The translations under genes and the position numbers were made by a program. From Candidatus Kuenenbacteria bacterium CG_4_8_14_3_um_filter_39_15 (GTDB taxonomy: Bacteria > Patescibacteriota > Patescibacteriia > UBA2196 > GWA2-42-15), in NCBI GenBank assembly GCA_002782365.1, contig PFHP01000020.1, forward strand, positions 1 through 6,289: a stretch of 6,289 nucleotides of DNA. The letters are read 5' to 3'. Shown here in pieces: positions 1 to 4,250 of the stretch. Each line of letters starts with the position of its first letter. The stretch's first letter is position 1. The notes beneath the pieces were generated by a model. That model was not told the DNA's origin. It saw only the letters and a program-made list of their open reading frames with translations, and made no database searches.

Positions 1-44
1 ATTCTACTGCCTTTTATCCATTTAAACTTGTAAATTATCCTCAT
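1..44 (-). CDS. Possible start of an unidentified gene, cut by the window edge
   Basis: A minus-strand ATG at 44-42 opens a frame that stays open to the window edge for 14 complete codons, beginning MRIIYKFKWIKGSR. It is preceded by AAGGGAG (51-57), ending six bases before the ATG, which is the best Shine-Dalgarno match in the window. It lies 47 nt downstream of the nrdD stop on the same strand, so it could be cotranscribed with nrdD. The residues do not resemble the usual start of the NrdG activating enzyme, nor the missing NrdD glycyl-radical tail. The fragment is too short to identify, and the frame may be fortuitous. Confidence 0.25.
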   Translation of the reverse strand, partial: MRIIYKFKWIKGSR

Positions 45-48
45 TTTT

Positions 49-63
49 GACTCCCTTGGAGTC
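49..63 (-). promoter_or_regulatory. Small hairpin covering the Shine-Dalgarno of the downstream frame
   Basis: On the minus strand GACTCC, loop AAG, GGAGTC form a perfect 6-bp stem in the gap after nrdD. The 3' arm and loop contain the AAGGGAG ribosome binding sequence of the frame starting at 44. No U-run follows in the minus direction (the next bases are AAAAATGAGG), so it is not a convincing terminator for nrdD. It could mask the ribosome binding site; this is inference from pairing alone. Confidence 0.3.
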
Positions 64-91
64 CGAAATGTATCTGAACTTATTCAGCATA

Positions 92-2611
92 TTAATTACT
101 AAATAATTCGGCTTGTTCTGCTTTATTAGCCTCTAACGTTTCAGCTACTTCAGCATAACCGATTTCCTCATCGCATTTGGGGCAATACTCATGTTCACCT
201 GATAAATAGCCATGAATCGGGCAAATGGAAAATGTGGGACAAATCGTATAATATGGCAAATGATAATTTTCGGCTATTTTTCTAACTAAATTCTTAGTGG
301 CGTCAATGGACGGCATCTTTTCACCTATAAAACCGTGTAAAACTGTGCCGCCGGTGTATTTGGTTTGCAGGTCGTCTTGCAGGTCAAGGGCTTCAAATAT
401 ATCGTCAGTAAAGCCCACTGGCAGCTGGGATGAATTGGTATAATATGGTGCGGCATTTTTTTCTCTATAAGCACGCTCATTAGCCACAATAATGTCAGCA
501 TATTTCTTTTTATCAGCCTTGGCAAAACGGTAAGTGGTGCCTTCGCCGGGCGTCGCTTCTAAATTATACAAATGATTGGTTTCATTTTGATAGGTCATCA
601 GTTTATCGCGCATATATTCAAGGATTTCTTTAGCCAGGCTATGGCCTTCTTTGGCGGTAATACTTTTGCCTATAAAATTAAGCATTGATTCATTCATACC
701 GAGAATGCCAATGGTATTAAAATGATTTTTCCAGTATTCCCCGAATTGGTCTTTAATTCTACCTAAATAAAATTTGGAATACGGGTAAAGACCCATTTCG
801 GTAAATTTTTCAATGACTTCCCTTTTTGTCTCAAGTGACTCCCTGGCAATCGTCATCAGGCGATCAAGCCGTTTGAAATAGTCATCTTTGTCTTTAGTCA
901 GATAGCCTAGACGGGGTAAATTAATTGTGACTACGCCGATACTGCCAGTTAGGGGGTTAGCGCCAAAGAGACCGCCGCCTCGTCTTCTTAATTCCCTATT
1001 GTCTAGGCGCAGACGGCAGCACATGCTTCTGGCATCATCTGGATTCATGTCAGAGTTTATAAAATTTGAAAAATAGGGAATGCCATATTTGGCAGTCATT
1101 TCCCACACTGGATCAAGCACCGGGTTTTCCCAATCCATATCTTTGGTGATGTTATAGGTTGGAATTGGAAAAGTGAAAACGCGGCCCTTGGCATCACCGA
1201 CTAAATAAACTTCGGCCAAAGCCCGATTAAACATGTCCATTTCCGGTTGGAAATCTTTATATTTATCTTGAGTGACTTCACCGCCAATGATAACATAATC
1301 TTCGGCTAGCGCGCCCAATGGTTTGATGTCTAAGGTGATGTTGGTAAAGGGGGTATTGCCGGTAATGAATATCTTGCCGTTTCTTCGGGCTATTACTGTC
1401 TCATTGTCTGTATTGGGACACCAGATAACTCCTTGATAATCTACCGCTTCAATTTTATTAATATAAGTATCTCTAATCTCTTCAATATTATCTGTATCTT
1501 GAATAATCGGAATCTTTATTAGTGAATTTGAATCTATAACTTTTCCAATTTCCTCAAGTAAATATTTGTTGTCTTCTTTTCTTACAATTCTATGCTTGGG
1601 AGAAATGAACTGGTCTGTGAGTTTATTTTTAAGACTGAACATTTTGCCTTTATATTTTTTGGCAAAGACTTTTTTGACCGGCAAATATTCAATATATTCT
1701 TTTTCAATATTAAAAGTAGCTATTATATCGCCCTTTTTTACTTGGTTGTATTTTTTCCAGCCATCATTAGCTAGAATTTCAGTATCTTCAGACATACATT
1801 GAAAGCCGACTCGGGTGGGAATGTTCATGTTAAACATGAATTCTTGCAAAGCTTGCTTAATTTGTCCGTAGTTGAGTTGGTCATAACGGATGAATGGGGC
1901 TAAGTAGGTATCAAAATTAGAAAGGGCTTGGGCGCCATTGGCTTCGCCCTGAAGAGTGTAGAGAAAATTGACTACTATCCCAAGAGCACTTCTAAAATGC
2001 TTAGGGGCTTTACTTTGGATCTTGCCTTCAACACCAGTAAAACCATAAACCAGCAAATCTTTAATATCCCAGCCACAGCAATAAGCGGCCAAAAGTTGCA
2101 GGTCGTGCAAATGCAGGTCGGCGTCAATATGAGCTTGCCTGACTTCCGGCGGGTAAATTGAATTGAGCCAGTAGTGGGCAGAAATTGTTGAAGCCACATG
2201 GTTATTCAAGCCTTGGAGTGAATAAGCCATATTTGAGTTTTCTTTAACGCGCCAATCTAATTTGTTTAAATATTGATCAATCAGATCATCAGAATTAATA
2301 AACTTATTCAAATCTCTAATCTTGGCATGCTGTTCGCGATAAAGAATATAGCCTTTAGCTGTCTCAACCAGATCCTCTTTAATCAATATCTCTTCAATAA
2401 TATCCTGAATTTCTTCAACGTTGGGGATAATTTGCCCATCAAATTTTTTGTTTAAATTCTTGACAACCTGTTCAGTCAATTTTTCCGCCAAATGCTCGTC
2501 TTCATGACCAGTTGCTTGAAGTGCCTTAAAAATAGCAGTTTTTATTTTTCCTGCGTCAAAAGCCATTACTCGGCCATCGCGTTTTTTAATTTGAGTGACA
2601 TCTTTAGCCAT
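92..2611 (-). CDS. nrdD: Anaerobic ribonucleoside-triphosphate reductase (class III), intein-containing precursor
   Basis: Class III reductase large subunit, which reduces ribonucleoside triphosphates to dNTPs by glycyl/thiyl radical chemistry without oxygen, in the cytoplasm. The precursor has 839 residues; removing the intein (272-419) leaves 691. Residues about 6-100 form an ATP-cone (IKKRDGRVMAFD start). The catalytic barrel shows HLHDLQLLAAYCCGWD (167-182), NIPTRVGFQ joined after splicing to TPFTNITLD, the thiyl-cysteine region SMCCRLRLDN (529-538, C531/C532), GGGLFGANPLTGSIG and INLPRLGYL. Near the C-terminus, FSICPIHGYL and EYCPKC (C797, H800, C810, C813) match the zinc-site region. 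The protein then ends at residue 839 without the expected R-V-x-G-Y glycyl-radical motif, so it may be truncated or need a partner. M1 sits just before the ATP-cone, but no Shine-Dalgarno lies at normal spacing. It is transcribed divergently from the prfB-comEC group. nrdG is not visible in the window. The family call is very secure; activity as encoded is not. Confidence 0.95.
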   Translation of the reverse strand: MAKDVTQIKKRDGRVMAFDAGKIKTAIFKALQATGHEDEHLAEKLTEQVVKNLNKKFDGQIIPNVEEIQDIIEEILIKEDLVETAKGYILYREQHAKIRDLNKFINSDDLIDQYLNKLDWRVKENSNMAYSLQGLNNHVASTISAHYWLNSIYPPEVRQAHIDADLHLHDLQLLAAYCCGWDIKDLLVYGFTGVEGKIQSKAPKHFRSALGIVVNFLYTLQGEANGAQALSNFDTYLAPFIRYDQLNYGQIKQALQEFMFNMNIPTRVGFQCMSEDTEILANDGWKKYNQVKKGDIIATFNIEKEYIEYLPVKKVFAKKYKGKMFSLKNKLTDQFISPKHRIVRKEDNKYLLEEIGKVIDSNSLIKIPIIQDTDNIEEIRDTYINKIEAVDYQGVIWCPNTDNETVIARRNGKIFITGNTPFTNITLDIKPLGALAEDYVIIGGEVTQDKYKDFQPEMDMFNRALAEVYLVGDAKGRVFTFPIPTYNITKDMDWENPVLDPVWEMTAKYGIPYFSNFINSDMNPDDARSMCCRLRLDNRELRRRGGGLFGANPLTGSIGVVTINLPRLGYLTKDKDDYFKRLDRLMTIARESLETKREVIEKFTEMGLYPYSKFYLGRIKDQFGEYWKNHFNTIGILGMNESMLNFIGKSITAKEGHSLAKEILEYMRDKLMTYQNETNHLYNLEATPGEGTTYRFAKADKKKYADIIVANERAYREKNAAPYYTNSSQLPVGFTDDIFEALDLQDDLQTKYTGGTVLHGFIGEKMPSIDATKNLVRKIAENYHLPYYTICPTFSICPIHGYLSGEHEYCPKCDEEIGYAEVAETLEANKAEQAELFSN
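1355..1798 (-). mobile_element. Mini-intein inserted in NrdD (148 aa, no homing endonuclease)
   Basis: In-frame protein-splicing element spanning precursor residues C272-N419. The flanking sequence GFQ and TPFTNITLD is a continuous conserved NrdD segment, which fixes both boundaries. Block A begins CMSEDTEILANDGW, with Cys1 as nucleophile. Block B is about 329-343, with FISPKHRIV giving the conserved histidine (H340, intein H69) but Ser in place of the common Thr of TxxH. Block F is GVIWCPN, with C398 (intein C127). Block G reads RRNGKIFITGN and is followed by extein Thr420 as the +1 nucleophile. The penultimate residue is Gly rather than the usual His, while the terminal Asn is present. Only about 45 residues separate the B and F blocks and no LAGLIDADG or HNH motif is visible, so mobility has probably been lost. 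The two cysteines named are the only ones in the intein. By hand count 1441-1740 is 27% GC, against 47% for host positions 901-1200, consistent with foreign origin. Confidence 0.93.
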
Positions 2612-2622
2612 AAAAACAAAAC

Positions 2623-2654
2623 AAAAAGACCTTTATCCATCGCCTGGTCTTTTT
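2623..2654 (-). promoter_or_regulatory. Terminator-like hairpin in the nrdD leader (candidate attenuator)
   Basis: In the minus-strand RNA, AAAAAGACC pairs with GGTCTTTTT (9 bp, 14-nt loop). The 3' arm runs into TTTTTGTTTTGTTTTT and then the nrdD ATG at 2611. The G:C core is only GACC/GGTC, so the fold is modest, and the sequence is nearly symmetrical (the plus strand also has T6 after the stem). No plus-strand gene ends here, so a terminator for the other direction is unnecessary. The position between the nrdD promoter and start codon suggests control of nrdD transcription or of ribosome access. This is inference from layout. Confidence 0.45.
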
Positions 2655-2692
2655 TATTAACACGGTTTATCAAGGACTATTTTGTAATTATC

Positions 2693-2720
2693 ATTATAAA
2701 CTTTTTTATGGCTCTAGCAA
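2693..2720 (-). promoter_or_regulatory. Candidate sigma70-type promoter for nrdD
   Basis: On the minus strand, TTGCTA (2720-2715, 4 of 6 matches to TTGACA) and a perfect TATAAT (2698-2693) are separated by 16 bp. Initiation would fall near 2686, giving a leader of about 75 nt that includes the hairpin at 2623-2654. No clear NrdR box was found around it. Supported by sequence match and position only. Confidence 0.55.
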
Positions 2721-2726
2721 AGGGAG

Positions 2727-2735
2727 TTATCCACT
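2727..2735 (+). promoter_or_regulatory. DnaA-box-like site
   Basis: TTATCCACT matches the DnaA box consensus TTATCCACA at 8 of 9 positions and lies just upstream of the proposed nrdD -35 element. Weaker relatives in the same gap are TTATCCATC (2633-2641) and CTATCCAAT (2760-2768). DnaA regulates ribonucleotide reductase genes in some bacteria, which makes the position suggestive, but a 9-mer with one mismatch is weak evidence. Confidence 0.25.
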
Positions 2736-2801
2736 GTTTTTTTAAAAAACCAAAATTTACTATCCAATAACAGCTTTTTATTATATACTAAAACTGTAAA
2801 A

Positions 2802-2807
2802 TATAAT
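2802..2807 (+). promoter_or_regulatory. Candidate -10 element for the plus-strand gene group
   Basis: A perfect TATAAT lies 24 bp before the ATG at 2832 in very AT-rich DNA. No good -35 hexamer exists at 16-18 bp, and TATACT at 2784-2789 is a rival -10. If used, the leader would be only about 18 nt. This is the only intergenic space upstream of the four-gene run, so a promoter is expected somewhere here. Confidence 0.4.
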
Positions 2808-2831
2808 TTATCAATTAAAATAAATAAAAAT

Positions 2832-3122
2832 ATGCCGGTGGAATCAAATGATTTTCAAAAAGAACTTGAGGCGCAAAAAGAAATTCTGCTCAAAATTTAT
2901 GAGCAGACTCAAAAGACTAGACGTTATATTTTATTTGGCAGAATTTTAAGCGTAGTTTATCTTATCTTGGTAATCGCGCCCATAATCTTTGCTATTTTTT
3001 ATCTGCCGCCCCTATTCAAACAAGTTGTTGAACCTTACAAGGAACTCCTGGGACAAGATAACGGCCTGCCCAGCGACAATGCCGATTTAATGAATAACCT
3101 ATTAAACCAGTTAAAAAAATAA
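2832..3122 (+). CDS. Small single-pass membrane protein of unknown function
   Basis: Ninety-six residues. The N-terminal part (about 1-32) is charged and predicted helical, possibly coiled coil (QKELEAQKEILLKIYEQTQK). Two arginines follow and then one hydrophobic segment at about 37-61 (ILSVVYLILVIAPIIFAIFY core). The tail (62-96) is polar and ends in a short amphipathic LMNNLLNQLKK. There is no cleavable signal peptide or recognisable enzyme motif. Positive residues before the helix suggest the N-terminus stays in the cytoplasm. It ends 4 nt before prfB and is very likely cotranscribed with it. The upstream bases are A/T only, with no Shine-Dalgarno. I do not recognise the family; being a real gene is supported by its membrane-protein composition and tight spacing to prfB. 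Confidence 0.75.
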   Translation: MPVESNDFQKELEAQKEILLKIYEQTQKTRRYILFGRILSVVYLILVIAPIIFAIFYLPPLFKQVVEPYKELLGQDNGLPSDNADLMNNLLNQLKK

Positions 3123-3126
3123 TTTA

Positions 3127-4242
3127 ATGCTTTTCAAACGCATGAAAGAACTGATCCAGCAAGCCAGGAACCTGGTACAAAAAATAAATCAAGCTGGCCA
3201 ATGGCTTGATATCACCACTAAAAAAATAAAAATAAAGGCTCTGAATATTGAGATGAATGAGCCTGATTTTTGGTTGAATAATGAAAAGGCAAAAAAGGTG
3301 TCAAAGGCAGCGGCGGATCTGCAAGACGAGGTGAATGACTGGCAAACACTGCAAAAAGAAACTGATGAAATAGTCAGCCTGGCGGAAACGAGTGAACAAG
3401 AAGATGAGCACTCAATTAAAGAAGATTTACAAAAAAAACTGGATAAATTGCAGAAAAAATTTTCAAAATTAGAATTTAATCTGATGTTTAACGGCGAGTA
3501 TGATAAAAATAATGCGCTGCTGGCCATTCATGCTGGCGCCGGGGGTACAGACGCCCAAGACTGGGCTCAAATGCTTGAACGGATGTATTTGAGGTATTTT
3601 GAAACTAAAAATTTTAAGGTCACTATTTTAGACAGGCAAATGGGCGGAGAAGCTGGCATAAAATCTATGGTGATGGAAGTAACTGGAAAATTTGCTTATG
3701 GATATTTGAAGAGTGAAGCTGGTGTGCATCGGCTGGTCAGAATTAGCCCATTTGATGCGGAAAAAATGCGGCACACGAGCTTCGCTTTGGTTGAAGTTCT
3801 GCCGGAACTTGAGGAATTAGAAGAAATCAAGTTGAAAGATGAAGATCTGCAAATTGATACTTATAAATCATCCGGCCATGGCGGACAAAGCGTTAATACC
3901 ACTGATTCGGCGGTCAGAATTAAACATTTGCCCACTGGCATTACGGTCACTTGCCAAAATGAAAGATCACAGTTGCAAAATAAAAATACGGCTTTGAAAA
4001 TTTTGAAATCAAAAGTGCACCAATATTCTTTAGCGGAACAGGCAGAGGAAAAGAAAAAATTGCGCGGGGAATTTTCCGAAGCTGCCTGGGGCAACCAAAT
4101 CCGCTCCTATGTGCTCCAGCCATATAAACTGGTCAAAGACCATCGGACAAATTATGAAACGTCGGAAGTAGAACAAACATTGAATGGGAGGCTGGATGAA
4201 CTAATTGAAAGCTATTTGAAAAACAGGATAAAAGCTACTTAA
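3127..4242 (+). CDS. prfB: Peptide chain release factor 2
   Basis: Cytoplasmic class I release factor that recognises UGA and UAA in the ribosomal A site and triggers peptidyl-tRNA hydrolysis. At 371 residues it has the family's normal length. An N-terminal helical domain (about 1-115, including NEPDFWLNNEKAKKV) is followed by the core, with AIHAGAGGTDAQDWAQML (133-150). The RF2-specific anticodon-like tripeptide SPF is at 207-209 (HRLVRISPFDAEKMRHTSFA), and the catalytic GGQ at 252-254 lies within SGHGGQSVNTTDSAVRIKH. RF1 would carry a PxT-type tripeptide instead. Classical prfB genes have an in-frame UGA needing a +1 frameshift near codon 25; here residues W26-L27-D28 read TGG CTT GAT without interruption, so that autoregulation is absent. 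Start M1 at 3127 lies 4 nt after the upstream stop; M6 at 3142 is an alternative, and neither has a Shine-Dalgarno. comEC follows after 8 nt. Confidence 0.97.
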   Translation: MLFKRMKELIQQARNLVQKINQAGQWLDITTKKIKIKALNIEMNEPDFWLNNEKAKKVSKAAADLQDEVNDWQTLQKETDEIVSLAETSEQEDEHSIKEDLQKKLDKLQKKFSKLEFNLMFNGEYDKNNALLAIHAGAGGTDAQDWAQMLERMYLRYFETKNFKVTILDRQMGGEAGIKSMVMEVTGKFAYGYLKSEAGVHRLVRISPFDAEKMRHTSFALVEVLPELEELEEIKLKDEDLQIDTYKSSGHGGQSVNTTDSAVRIKHLPTGITVTCQNERSQLQNKNTALKILKSKVHQYSLAEQAEEKKKLRGEFSEAAWGNQIRSYVLQPYKLVKDHRTNYETSEVEQTLNGRLDELIESYLKNRIKAT

Positions 4243-4250
4243 AAAAATCT

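Noticed and set aside
22..90. 22-codon minus-strand frame starting just after the nrdD stop, considered as a separate glycyl-radical tail
   Set aside because: It encodes MLNKFRYISDS and so on without R-V-x-G-Y, has no ribosome binding site, and stops after 22 codons.
358..385. Direct repeat TTGCAGGTC (two copies about 13 bp apart) as a regulatory or mobile-element repeat
   Set aside because: It encodes LQDDLQ inside NrdD and is explained by repeated amino acids.
902..931. R-L-G-Y-L in NrdD (precursor residues 567-571) as the glycyl-radical site
   Set aside because: It belongs to the conserved internal INLPRLGYL segment after the active-site loop, not to a C-terminal radical domain.
1355..1798. 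Class 3 intein, because of the WC motif in block F
   Set aside because: Class 3 inteins lack an N-terminal nucleophile and have Trp in block B; here Cys1 is present and W397 directly adjoins C398 in block F.
1566..1802. Plus-strand open frames opposite the intein that might be a nested endonuclease
   Set aside because: Their Phe/Leu-rich translation is antisense to AT-rich intein codons and shows no LAGLIDADG, HNH or GIY-YIG motif.
2736..2750. T7-A6 palindromic run between the divergent promoters as a terminator
   Set aside because: It cannot form a hairpin with a usable loop and has no G:C core; it is most simply an AT-rich promoter-upstream tract.
3189..3527. 112-codon minus-strand frame opposite the prfB N-terminal region
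   Set aside because: It is a shadow of prfB: Ser/Phe-rich low-complexity translation that mirrors Lys/Glu codons on the other strand.
3127..4242. UGA reassigned to glycine (Gracilibacteria/SR1 code)
   Set aside because: An intact RF2 with SPF and GGQ is present, and all genes read through cleanly in the standard code.
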